In this document: positions 14,190 through 22,190 of the stretch, piece by piece
Layout of the letters: each line of letters opens with the position of its first letter
Numbering within the stretch: position 1 is the stretch's first letter
Origin: Atriophallophorus winterbourni
Taxonomy: Eukaryota; Platyhelminthes; Trematoda; Plagiorchiida; Microphallidae
Direction of reading: 5' to 3'
Assembly (NCBI GenBank): GCA_013407085.1
Contig: JACCGJ010006484.1
Coordinates: forward strand, 62,001 to 126,000
Length of the DNA stretch: 64,000 nt
Made by a program: the position numbers and the translations under genes
The notes under the pieces: model-generated
The model's input: only the letters and a program-made list of their open reading frames with translations
What the model was told of the DNA's origin: nothing
The model's database searches: none

Positions 14190-14853
14190 GTGACATGGAA
14201 CCAACTTGACCTCTGTGCCAAGGACCTGGATCCGGCGAACGCGACAATGGTCACGGTCGGCCCAGCTGATTGGACGAATCTGGACACGCAGAATTGTCCC
14301 GAGGTCACGTGCAAAGCGTGTGAACAACCGGTGAGTCCCATGGCCAGTAAAGTCATAATGTGTTTTCTGTGTATGGGTAAAACCCATGGTAAATGTGACC
14401 GTGCTTTAGCCTCTGATTCGCTAGCATTAATAACTTATGCAGAGGTTCCAGGAGCCTGATATGCCTGTGTTCGTTGCAGAGCTAAATCCTTGGACGATTC
14501 CGATACACCTGAAAATAGAAAATAGACTGGCCAGGTTTGAGATGAGCTTTCGACATGTGGAGGAAATATTGGTAAATCATGTTAATACGCAAGTGTTCAC
14601 TGTTGTAAACTATTATATCATTACAAAATGATTTCGGAACCACCACCGAAGGAAACTGAAACTAAGGCTATTGGTGTGACAAAAAAGAAAAAAGCAGGAT
14701 TAATCCCATTTGGAAGTAGAAAATTCTTACAGAGATATGCTGTTACAGTCGACCTCAGCTGTACACTCCAAAGTTGCTACATCCGACTCACAAATTCAAG
14801 CCCCAAATGGTTTATATTCTAAAAAGACTGAATTTCCGTTAAGCAATAAGAAC
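14190..14853 (+). pseudogene. LINE ORF1 with PHD-like zinc finger, broken
   Basis: In the frame of 14190 there is a Cys4-His-Cys3 pattern: CKAC, then CFLCMGKTHGKC, then after one stop at 14458 YACVRC. This spacing (CxxC, CxxC-x4-H-x2-C, CxxC) is that of PHD-type fingers, which are known from ORF1 of CR1-group LINEs, where they are thought to bind nucleic acid or protein partners in the retrotransposition particle. The downstream region (14500-14853) is in shifted frames and rich in Lys, Ser and Gln, consistent with an ORF1 linker. The frame of 14710 reads exactly into the hAT target site at 14853. The stop codon and frameshifts make this copy non-functional. Confidence 0.7.
14846..14853. repeat. 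hAT target-site duplication, left (ATAAGAAC)
   Basis: The eight bases ATAAGAAC directly precede the CAGACAATAACGAAT terminus and recur perfectly just after the other terminus. Eight-base duplications are diagnostic of the hAT superfamily. Confidence 0.95.
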
Positions 14854-14868
14854 CAGACAATAACGAAT
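14854..14868 (+). repeat. hAT terminal inverted repeat, left
   Basis: CAGACAATAACGAAT is the perfect reverse complement of the right end at 16532-16546. Confidence 0.95.
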
Positions 14869-15215
14869 GTCACTTTTTTGGAGCGAAGCGAAGTGCGAAG
14901 CGAATTTTCGAAGTGCCCTAACTGCCCTTCGCAATGGCGAATAGTATCAAAGCGAATATCCGAAGTGCACTTCGCCATAACGAATTTTAGCGAATAATCT
15001 TCGCTCAACTTCGATGTCCCCCAAAAACTTCGTTTTCGACAAAAAACCTTGCTATAAATTGCTATAATTCGCTAATATTCGTTTAAATTCGCTATTCTTC
15101 GCTGAAATAAAACAAATTCCGAAATAAATTATTTTTTGACCATGAGAGAACTTTTATTTGACAAGGGAGGACTTTTTCATGAGCTTTGGCATTGGAAATA
15201 TACAAAACCTTCATC

Positions 15216-16040
15216 TCAAAGGCAATTAGGCTCCTCCTCTGACTCGGTCTCTGAGACCGGGGTTCTGGACCTGGACCTGGTGCCGGAACTGGTCCGGCTG
15301 CCTCCAGTCAGAAGGGAGTAGGCCCCCGCCGTGAGCTCCTGGGTGTCGACAAACTCGACATCCTCAAGTTTGGCGTCAGGGTCATCCTGGTCTTTGAGCT
15401 GCTGCTGACTCTGAGTGCTGGTACCTTCGCCATTGGTGAATTCCTGGATGCGGAGCTTCATCCTCTTCATGTAGGGGAGCACTCTCTCGTAATTGTCATG
15501 AAGGTTGACAAGCTACTGGACCCTCTTGTTGTTCAGAAGGCTTCGGGTGGGCTTGGTCACGAGTCCAGCTTCCGAGAAGACCCTCTCTGATGAAGCCGAG
15601 GTAGCCGGGATGGCGTAGACCATCCTAAAAGAAAATGAGAGAGGTTGAGTATTTTGTATTAGGTTCCAGGGGGTCCATGGGTGCAAAAGTTGAACTACTA
15701 TTTCGAAGTATAGCAATACTATATCAAAGTATATCAATACTACATCTAAGAATAGAAAATAATATATCGAAGTATAGCGAATAATATCGAAGTATGGCGA
15801 AGTTTAGCGAATATTATAGCGAAGTATGGCGAATAACGAGAATAAATTATAATCCGACGGAAAATAATTGACCTTTAACTTTGAAACAACTTACTGGGCG
15901 ACTTTGGCGAGTAGAGGGAGCTTCTTGGCCTTCATCTTCCAGTACTGGAGCACGCCGATGTCCTCCGTTTCCAGGGGAGACGCAGAGCGGCAAACACCCA
16001 AGCAGATCAAAACACCCACGCCCTTCGCATCCGGCCACAC
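15216..16040 (-). pseudogene. hAT transposase C-terminal (hATC) exons, broken
   Basis: Two exons can be read on the minus strand. The upstream one (about 16040-15895) ends '..GVLQYWKMKAKKLPLLAKVA' at a GTAAGT donor (15894). An intron of about 270 bases ends in TTTTCTTTTAG (15625). The second exon starts at 15624 and continues '..MVYAIPATSASSERVFSEAG'. Joined, these give the hATC dimerisation signature (a W-containing helix, then P-x-SSERVFS), which holds the two transposase subunits together. An in-frame TAG follows 'LLNNKRVQ' at about 15513; the frame continues past it to a Ser/Glu-rich tail ending at 15216. The catalytic domain upstream is gone. The splice sites are predictions from sequence. 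Confidence 0.85.
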
Positions 16041-16531
16041 ACCTACGCGAATACATTTAAAATATTAAAGTACAAAAAAGTACAACCCTTTGTCTACTGA
16101 CGGTAACTCTAGTTACCACCTCAAATGTTAGCTTATAGCAATTAAACAAGCAGTCGGTTGCTCAGTAGCTTACGTCGGTACCTTCAGTCACCATCGGAGT
16201 GCACTTGTCTGGCGGTGTCTGTCATCTGATGCTCGCATGACTCTTTTTAGAGCCAGTCGAGTGTCAACAAGTGTCAACATCAAAAACAATTCCCGTAGAC
16301 AAAGGGTTAAAATTTTAAAGTACAAAAATGAACACTTCGCTTTTAGCGAAGACTTCGCTAATATTCGTTTACGGCGAAGTTTGAACTTGCACTTCGTTTT
16401 AAGCGGAGCGAAGTATATCGAATTTTTAGCGAAGATTTTTTTGCCCTTCGCCATGGCGATAGCGAAGCGAATATTCAACAATATTCGCTTCGCTTCGCAA
16501 CTTCGCTTCGCTTTAAATCCCAAAGCGAAGT

Positions 16532-16546
16532 ATTCGTTATTGTCTG
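16532..16546 (-). repeat. hAT terminal inverted repeat, right
   Basis: ATTCGTTATTGTCTG is the perfect reverse complement of the left end at 14854-14868. Confidence 0.95.
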
Positions 16547-16554
16547 ATAAGAAC
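16547..16554. repeat. hAT target-site duplication, right (ATAAGAAC)
   Basis: This is a perfect copy of 14846-14853, lying immediately outside the right terminal repeat. Confidence 0.95.
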
Positions 16555-17155
16555 TCCCCATACGCGCCGAGCGTGATATGTACGAACGTTTGCGAGTCGC
16601 AAGAAAGCCCGGTTGATAGCAATCAGAAGCACGACCTCTAGAAACGGTTTCAAATTTGCAACCTAATTTAAATTGAACATGTAATCCCATACAAAGTTTC
16701 TCGTCTAACTCGCCACTCAACTTCAGGTCATATTGGTCAACCTCGCTTGCTAAAAGTCACACTGAAATACGAGGCTGATATTGAGAACGTACTGCTGAAT
16801 GTGTACCTACTCAAGACAGATCCCGACTCAAACTACCGCATATATCCCGATGTACCATGGTGGAAAAGGAAGGGTAGCTTGAACGCCAGGGAAAAAATGA
16901 AGTATAGTTCTACTTGGTGTACCAGATAATACTTCGCGAGCATCGATTCAGGAAACCGTAGAGCGCGAAGTCAAGCAATGGCGCTACATTGCGTCTTCTA
17001 TAGATATTACTAATGCTGTTGTTGTGGACACTTTTCGAGTTCCTTTTGCGCCAAAATATAAAGGGGGGACCGAAACCCTTAAAGATTACTTTCTTGACCA
17101 GCGCTATGGCTGAAATAATAACGTCGGAATGGAAAAAAGTTTCAAAGTGATTCAA
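16555..17155 (+). pseudogene. LINE ORF1 continuation (RRM-like), broken
   Basis: Directly after the hAt duplication the frame left at 14853 resumes ('SPYAPSVICTNVCES'), ending at a stop at 16639. From 16747 another frame reads 'LLKVTLKYEADIENVLLNVYLL..NYRIYPDVP', and a third from 16908 reads 'GVPDNTSRASIQETVEREV'. The pattern of a short beta-strand, a helix and a basic 'PD..R' segment is characteristic of the RNA-binding part of LINE ORF1-type proteins. Frameshifts separate the pieces. An antisense LINE 3' end follows at about 17160. Confidence 0.6.
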
Positions 17156-17159
17156 AGTT

Positions 17160-17605
17160 GTAATGGTCTAAAAAGCATTTAGCTAAACAATAACCATAGG
17201 ATGGAGTTATGAGTTATATACAATTAAAAAGAAGATGAACAGGGAAACTCAAGTAGTGTAAATCGTATCAAAATTAGGGTTTTCTCTCAAGTATTTGTCC
17301 AAATTAGCTTTAAAAATATCCAGGTTGGCTGAGTGTGTAACAGTGGAGGGGAGGGTGTTCCATGTGAAACTTACACGTACAGCTTATGAATATCTTCGAC
17401 AGTTCAGTCTTGAAGTCGGAATAAGCACTGTAAGTTCATGCTTCCGACTGGCACGGGGTGGCGAGCGTGTGAAAAGTTTGGACAAGGGATGGTTAGGGAC
17501 GTGCATAATGTTGTACATTACCCAATGATGTAAGACTTAGCCCACGCAAACCCAATGTCATAAGTCAAACACTCCTCCGTCTGCAGACAGCGGATAGCAG
17601 CGTTT
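17160..17605 (-). mobile_element. CR1/Jockey-like LINE 3' end, antisense
   Basis: On the minus strand the frame reads '..HPLSKLFTRSPPRASRKHELTV', 'SRLNCRRYS', then after one stop 'VSFTWNTLPSTVTHSANLDIF' and 'KANLDKYL', ending at a TGA at 17251-17249. The W-N-x-LP..V..A..L..FK..LD pattern is the standard C-terminus of these LINEs. About 90 bases of 3' UTR follow. They include 'aacaataaccatagga' (17187-17202), shared with the 36.77 kb copy, so both belong to one family. The copy is 5'-truncated and sits in the sense-strand LINE. Confidence 0.8.
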
Positions 17606-17613
17606 CCATCCAA

Positions 17614-18198
17614 ATGGAAGAAATCAATACATCAAAACGTGGTAGGTCCGGCTCAAATCGAGTCGTACCGAGCAATTCACGCCGAAACCTAATTGTCGGT
17701 TCAAGCAGTCGGCGACCAATCAAAAGCTCATATGTTTTATCATCCCAGGCACCGACTATTCAAAAGGCATCACACTGCTTAACGCCTTATCAAATACCAC
17801 GTGATTCATCACTACTTGTTAAGTCCAACTCAAGAGAAGTCGGACCAATAACTTCAGTTTACACCCCATCATTACGCACGAAAAATACGATTAAGTGCAT
17901 CTATACAAACGCAAACAGCCTTTTCAACAAATTAATCAAATTGTTATCGGATAGTCATTGGCGCTCTCTCTTACAGCACCTAAAATCTATATTGGAGGAA
18001 CATTCAATGTTCGTTTTGAAGAAAACTTCTCAACGTAATAAATTTATGCTACTAAGCAGGACTAAAAAGTGGATGAAACAAAGGGCAACAGCATGGAAGT
18101 TTCATAAGGCTACCAACAAAGCTGATTCTTGGGCACAATTTACACGACTGCGAAACAAAGTTATAAGCTTAATTCGAAATGATAAACAAGCTTTTTAA
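17614..18198 (+). pseudogene. LINE ORF fragment with endonuclease internally deleted
   Basis: This frame of 194 codons opens with a Ser/Arg-rich linker ('KRGRSGSNRVVPSNSRRN') and reaches the first strand of the apurinic-type endonuclease ('IKCIYTNANSLFNKLIKLL', about residues 89-107). It then jumps without a frame break to the pre-RT linker ('WRSLLQHLKSILEEHSM', 'SRTKKWMKQRATAWKFHKA', 'FTRLRNKVISLIRNDKQAF'). Roughly 200 residues of the endonuclease normally lie between these two parts. The copy therefore carries a clean in-frame internal deletion and could not nick target DNA. The frame stops at TAA just before the next linker segment. Confidence 0.75.
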
Positions 18199-18870
18199 TC
18201 GCTATTGACTTCTCATATGCACCATAATCCGAAGCTCTTATATATACTCGTAAACGATAGAACGAATATTAAACCCGCAGTCTTTGCCCTAAAAAATTCG
18301 TCCGGCTTCACAGAATCCATTAATCAAACCGCTGTCTGTTAGCAGACATTTGTGACGGAGTTTTTGCGCCGAAATCCACGGAGCCTGATCAGAAACCAAT
18401 CATTCGACTTGACCGACCTTGAGTGAAGTGTTGATTACTCCGATGATGGCAGCGCAGCACTTACGAAAATTAAACGTAAAGAAATCTCCAGGACTAGACG
18501 AGATAACTCCAAAGCTGCTCAAAACCTATCATGCGCAGTTATCTGAACCTCTATCCTGCATGTTTAATAATTTTTTTCCAGGCTGGTGTGGTACCAAACG
18601 ACTTGAAACTGGGACAAATAATACCCATTTACAAAGGTGGTTGCCGTTCCGATGCTAAAAATTACAGGCCGGTGACATTGCTGTCTTCGGTATCAAACGT
18701 TTTTGATCGAATAATAACCGCAGAAATAGTGCGATACCTGAAAACGAACCAACTTTTGGCAGTTGCCCAACACGGATTTCGCAGAAATCGCTCTTGTCTA
18801 ACATATTTGCTGACAAGCTTAGACGATTGGACCAGGGTTGTAGATGCGGGGGAGGCTGTTTTCATGCTAC
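18199..18870 (+). pseudogene. LINE reverse transcriptase, N-terminal half, frameshifted
   Basis: After the stop at 18196, 'HHNPKLLYILVNDRTNIKPAV' aligns with the same linker in the 57.6 kb copy. From 18419 the RT fingers read 'LRKLNVKKSPGLDEITPKLL'. A run of seven T near 18571 marks the change to the frame of 18531, which continues 'QAGVVPNDLKLGQIIPIYKGG' (the last 20 residues are the conserved part), 'NYRPVTLLSSVSNVFDRII' and 'QHGFRRNRSC'. It ends at 18866 before catalytic block A. Truncation coincides with the start of an antisense LINE piece. Confidence 0.85.
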
Positions 18871-19147
18871 CTTTTTAATGTCAAAGGAGTTTAGGTCAGT
18901 CATGCCATTGCCAGTCGGATTTATACAGGTGAGGAGAGCGCTCTGCAAGACACTCCAGCAAATTAATAACAGTTGAGCATTCGCGTGGAATGATCAGCGG
19001 ATATGTATATTTTGTCCGGTTGGTATTACAGACTACATTTTCCGAATTTTCGCTAGCTGTACCGGTAAACCAGGAGTTCTGTGCTTCAACTATAGTTTCA
19101 AATAATGCCTTTAATGTTTGTATGCTGAGCTCAAAGCTCAACATCTG
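18868..19147 (-). mobile_element. Antisense LINE endonuclease-region fragment
   Basis: The minus-strand frame (19144-18896) contains 'LNLLECLAERSPHLYKSDW'-type sequence that aligns with the minus-strand copy at 58.5-58.66 kb. Both share an N-side 'LL(E)..' helix, a central S-P/T-x-L segment and a following '..SDL' block. This part lies in the middle of the LINE endonuclease. The surrounding residues ('ALFETIVEAQNSWFT') fit an exonuclease/endonuclease-fold helix. No catalytic residues remain. Assignment rests on similarity to the other copy in the window. Confidence 0.5.
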
Positions 19148-19369
19148 ATCATCCAGATGGCATTGATGGGCACTCGTTTAAGCAGGCAAACCCTTGTTTG
19201 ATTCTCTTCGACGTCTTGCAGGAAAGTTTTCAGCATTTAGGATCGATATCGCTTCCTCGGTCAATGATTTGTCACATTTGCTTGACACGTGTTTGCGCAG
19301 ATGACAGATTTTACCTTAGCATTAACCACTTTCTCACAGACGACACGTGGTTCGTGAAAGGTAGATTGT

Positions 19370-19460
19370 TTCAAAATATTTTTGTGCTCATATCCACATC
19401 CCTTGCACTCCACTACTGGCTGTTTGCCGTCATCAGATGGAGACAGTAAGATCATTGTTT
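19370..19460 (-). mobile_element. Penelope terminal-repeat fragment with defective hammerhead
   Basis: On the minus strand the segment reads CTGTCTCCAT, CTGATGA (19436-19430), CGGCAAACAGCCAG, then directly TAGTGG. Relative to the copies at 19.73 and 19.97 kb, the AAACCGG between stem II and the cleavage-site strand is missing. Without the GAAA core it cannot be a working hammerhead. The flanking 'tgtggatatgagcac' block matches the sequence downstream of the other two copies. Confidence 0.7.
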
Positions 19461-19574
19461 CATTTTAACGGGTTCAACTAAAAATACAGCCAACGCGGTA
19501 AGAAAAGCGATACGGCCGTGGTTGGTTGATGTGCTATTGTGTAGGGTTTGCGTGAAGTGACGAGGTCTAAGTAA

Positions 19575-19860
19575 ACAAAGTTATACTTGTATGCTACTGT
19601 TATATAGGGTTCTTACAAAGAACCACGATATTCAAATACAGAATCACAAAGTGATACCTGGCCAAACGATCGAGGCGCTTAGAAAAGATTAATGTATTGT
19701 GGTGCTCAAATCCTCATCCCACCACACCACTACCGGTTTCTGGTTGTTTGTCGTCATCAGGTGGAGACAGTAAGGTCAGGCTCATTGAGCCTTGTAACAG
19801 TGGTAAAGTGGTAAACTAATTAATACTTGTATGCCACTGTTATATAGCGTTCTTACACAT
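19575..19860 (-). repeat. Penelope-like terminal repeat, left inverted arm
   Basis: On the minus strand the order is 'aagaacgctatataacagtg', 'ccactgttacaaggctca', a hammerhead motif, 'gagcaccacaatacatta', 'gcgcctcgatcg', 'ttctgtatttgaat', then a second 'aagaaccctatataacagt'. The same order appears on the plus strand at 19889-20170, making a head-to-head inverted repeat with arms of about 280 bases. The doubled 'aagaacc..tatataacag' block suggests a tandem unit, as expected for the pseudo-LTRs of Penelope-like elements. Confidence 0.8.
19715..19775 (-). ncRNA. Hammerhead-ribozyme-like motif in Penelope terminal repeat
   Basis: Read on the minus strand: CCAC (stem I), CTGATGA (19760-19754), a 13-base stem II hairpin with an AAACA loop, GAAA (19740-19737), CCGG, TA, then GTGG. 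CCAC and GTGG pair to close stem I. The predicted cut is after A at 19731. Stem II is weakened: CGAC opposite ACCA gives almost no pairing. The catalytic core bases are all present. Type I hammerheads with a very short stem III are known from Penelope-like elements. Confidence 0.7.
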
Positions 19861-19879
19861 TGTGATTCTGTATTTGAAC

Positions 19880-20168
19880 GTCGTAGTTCTGTGTAAGAAC
19901 CCTATATAACAGTGGCATACAATAATAACTTAGTTTACCTCTTTACCACTGTTTCAAGGCTCACTGAGCCTGATGACGGCAAACAGCCAGAAACCGGTAG
20001 TGTTGTGTAAGGGATGGGGATGTGAGCACCACAATACATTGTAGAAAAGTCAAGATCAGAGCTGACAGCCACTCCACATACATTGGTCGTTTATAAGTGC
20101 CTCGAGCGCTTAGCCAGGAATCACTTGGTGCTTCCGGATTTGAACATCGGTGTATCGATATCCTAAGC
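19880..20168 (+). repeat. Penelope-like terminal repeat, right inverted arm
   Basis: This mirrors the left arm: 'gtgtaagaaccctatataac' (19891-19910), 'ccactgtttcaaggctcact', the hammerhead remnant, 'gagcaccacaatacattg', 'tgcctcgagcgcttagccag'. It leads directly into the Penelope reverse transcriptase fragment at 20169, so it is the upstream terminal repeat of that element. Confidence 0.8.
19956..20015 (+). ncRNA. Hammerhead motif lacking its stem I 5' strand
   Basis: CTGATGA (19970-19976), stem II CGGC/GCCA with an AAACA loop, GAAA (19990-19993), CCGG and TA, then GTG are present. The roughly 20 bases that in the 19.73 kb copy separate 'gagcctga' from 'CTGATGA', including the CCAC stem I strand, are deleted between two short CCTGA repeats. 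Stem I can therefore not form normally. Confidence 0.65.
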
Positions 20169-21232
20169 ATGAACCACTTCGTATTTAATGAGCAATTATA
20201 CAGTCAAAAAGAAGGGCTGGCAATGGGTTAACAGATATCTCTAGTACTTACGAACATGTATATGGAGCATTTCGAGAACAAAGCCCTTAACAATGAAGGG
20301 CTTAAGCCAAAATTATGGTGGCGCTATGTTGATGACGCTATGTTGATCATCAAGCGAGATCAGTTAGAGGCCTTCTTTACCTATTTAATTGAAATGGACC
20401 AACGTATTACGGTCACGAATGTGGAATATTTCACAGGCACTCTTTCATTTTTGGACTGTTTACCACAAAAAGTAGACGGGAAAATAAAAACTTCTGTCTA
20501 TCGGAAACCTATCGATGCAGATGCTGTACTACGATACACTTCCGCTCATCCAAGACAGGTCTTCAGTTCCATAGCTTGTTCCATTTTCCATAAGGTAGAA
20601 CACCTGTGCAGCGACGAAAGGGAGCGAAAACAGGCGCACCGTGAAGCGAGCCAAAGGCTCATAGACCACGGTTATCCAAAAAGTTTTGTAAAACGCCAGT
20701 GGATGAAGGTAAAATACCCATCAGAAAAATCGGAGAAAAATGGGCGAGATACAGTTTGTATGCAGTATGTAAGATGCACATCTGAAGCGATATGTAGAAT
20801 CTTTAACCAAGCGGCCATACGCGTAACTTATAAGAAAAGGAAAACTATCCGTTCGGTTCTGATGCACCTCAAGAATGAGACGCCTTTATCTACCGTTACG
20901 AACTGCTTCAACAGAATCAACTGCAATGACTGTTCGGGTGTTTACATTCATACTAGAATCGAAGAACACCGAAAGCGTGTCCGGAGACAGCTCGGGATGC
21001 AAAGGAATATCAATCCCTTATTCATGATTCCGCCTTGGCGGAGCACGTCTTAGATACGGGCCACAGCGTCGATCTGGAAAATGTGGAAATATTGAGGCGC
21101 GGTATTAAACTGTATAGCGAACGCCTACGTATGGAAGCGGCCGAAATTGCCAAGGAAGATCGACCGGCGGTCAATAAGGTGGATGGGGCAGAAATCTCCA
21201 CAATCTGGCGCTCGGCACTGATGCGAAGCTAA
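20169..21232 (+). pseudogene. Penelope-like element RT and GIY-YIG ORF, partial
   Basis: From the ATG at 20169 the frame reads 'FNEQLYSQKEGLAMG', then one stop, then 'NMYMEHFENKAL'. These correspond to the Penelope RT block around 'QxxGxAMGSP.S..LAN.YME'. 'WWRYVDDAMLII' (about 20320) is the catalytic YVDD motif, and 'LSFLDCL' and 'TSVYRKPIDADAVLRYTSAHP' are hallmark downstream Penelope motifs. The C-terminal GIY-YIG endonuclease is visible as 'CNDCSGVYI..RIEEHRKRV' and, after a frameshift near 21000-21035, 'AEHVLDTGHSVDLENVEIL' and 'ERLRMEAAEI'. The second half of the GIY-YIG core (YIG-x-T-x-R) is deleted. The N-terminal RT fingers are missing, so the copy is 5'-truncated and inactive. Confidence 0.92.
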
Positions 21233-21499
21233 ATAGTTGTTATTCACCTTATACCTACTAGTTAATAAGATTTTGTTTTTCTTCAAAAATAGCTTAACCT
21301 TAGCCCCGTTAGTTATGTACTTTTATGCATGTGGGCCGTGTGTCAGCCGACCTTGACCGACCTTCACCTGTATTACATTAATGTGGATACACTGACCCTG
21401 GTCATTCCCACGAGACGTAACACACTGTAGGCCTAATATAGGCTGTTTAGCGGTAAGGTCAAATAAGTGGTGGTGGGTTGACTACTGTTTAATCATGTT
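21233..21499 (+). other. Penelope 3' region, no ORF
   Basis: This lies between the Penelope stop codon (21230-21232) and a LINE fragment. It probably holds the Penelope 3' untranslated region. A 'ccttgaccgacctt' phrase near 21350 resembles 'cttgaccgacctt' at 18408-18420. No structured element was recognised. Confidence 0.4.
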
Positions 21500-22190
21500 C
21501 CCTGTCCTGACTATCACTTGTGGGCCGACGGAATAAGCAAGAAAATATTGAAGCAATTTGCGAGTTTGCTATACAAACCACTCACTTATTGGTTCGAGCA
21601 AACACTGGCAAGCGGAGTGATTCCTACAGATTGGAAACGAGGAATAATTTCTCCAATTTACAAAGGTGGAAATTGCTCCGACGTTTCCAATTACCGACCC
21701 GTTACTCTGTTACCAGTGATTTCAAAATTACTTGAGCGACTCATTGTTGACGATCTAATGAAACATTTCGAGACTAATCAGTTGCTTTCGAGGAACCAGC
21801 ATTGATTCAGACGAAATTATTCCTGTTTGTCTAATTTACTGGTAACGCTAGATGATGGGCAAAATCGGTAGATAAAGGACAAGCAATACACGCGTGCTAC
21901 TTAGATATTTCAAAGCATTCGATCGTGTTGACCATTCCCTACTACTGCAGAAGCTTGAAAGGCTTGGTATCACTGGAAAGTTGCTGAATCGGCTAAATGA
22001 CTACCTAACAAATCGCACTAACCAGGTACGTGTTGATGGTGCATTATCCAAACCAATTGCAGCAACTAGCGGAGTTCCCCAAGGCTCAGTCCTGGGAAAT
22101 TTTCGCCCATGATATTCCCAAGGATCATGAATACATACTTGCTTTTTAGAACATTAAAAACCTTGAATTACATTGAAATCTTCTGTGTCA
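21500..22190 (+). mobile_element. CR1/Jockey-like LINE reverse transcriptase fragment
   Basis: RT fingers and palm are clear: 'LASGVIPTDWKRGIISPIYK', 'NYRPVTLLPVISKLLERLI', 'QLLSRNQH' then a stop in place of Gly. Catalytic block A follows: 'VDKGQAIHACYLDIS' in one frame passes, one base short, into 'KAFDRVDH' in another, so the first catalytic Asp is present but split from its motif by a single-base deletion near 21905. Block B reads 'SGVPQGSVLG' (about 22070). Beyond 22095, 'AHDIPKDHEYILAF' in a third frame is the remnant of the approach to block C; the FADD motif itself is not visible. Truncated at both ends. Confidence 0.88.

Larger units (their letters stand above)
14854..16546 (-). mobile_element. 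hAT DNA transposon, internally deleted, complete ends
   Basis: The element is 1693 bp long. It begins CAGACAATAACGAAT and ends ATTCGTTATTGTCTG, a perfect 15-bp terminal inverted repeat, flanked by identical ATAAGAAC target duplications. Inside each end is a second, near-identical block of GCGAAG units in inverse orientation (about 14880-14905 and 16485-16512), then about 200 bp dense in TTCGC/GCGAA subterminal repeats, the usual docking sites for hAT transposase. A transposase C-terminus is encoded on the minus strand at 15216-16040. The N-terminal DNA-binding domain and most of the RNase-H-like catalytic domain are missing, so the copy is non-autonomous but recently or cleanly inserted. It lies inside a LINE ORF, which dates it after that LINE. 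Confidence 0.92.
14150..18870 (+). mobile_element. Composite CR1-like LINE interrupted by two insertions
   Basis: The pieces line up as one sense-strand LINE. A PHD-like finger lies at 14280-14490. ORF1 continues to 14853, then resumes after a hAT insertion at 16555-17155 with an RRM-like stretch. It resumes again after an antisense LINE 3' end at 17614-17940 with the start of the endonuclease ('IKCIYTNANSLFNKL'). A jump follows to the pre-RT linker and the RT fingers up to 18866. The catalytic YADD region is absent. That all pieces belong to a single copy is an inference from order and strand. The alternative is several related fragments brought together. Confidence 0.65.

Noticed and set aside
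16188..16641. Open frames of 144 and 134 codons on opposite strands
   Set aside because: They lie over the subterminal GCGAAG/TTCGC repeats of the hAT element, which removes stops in both strands.
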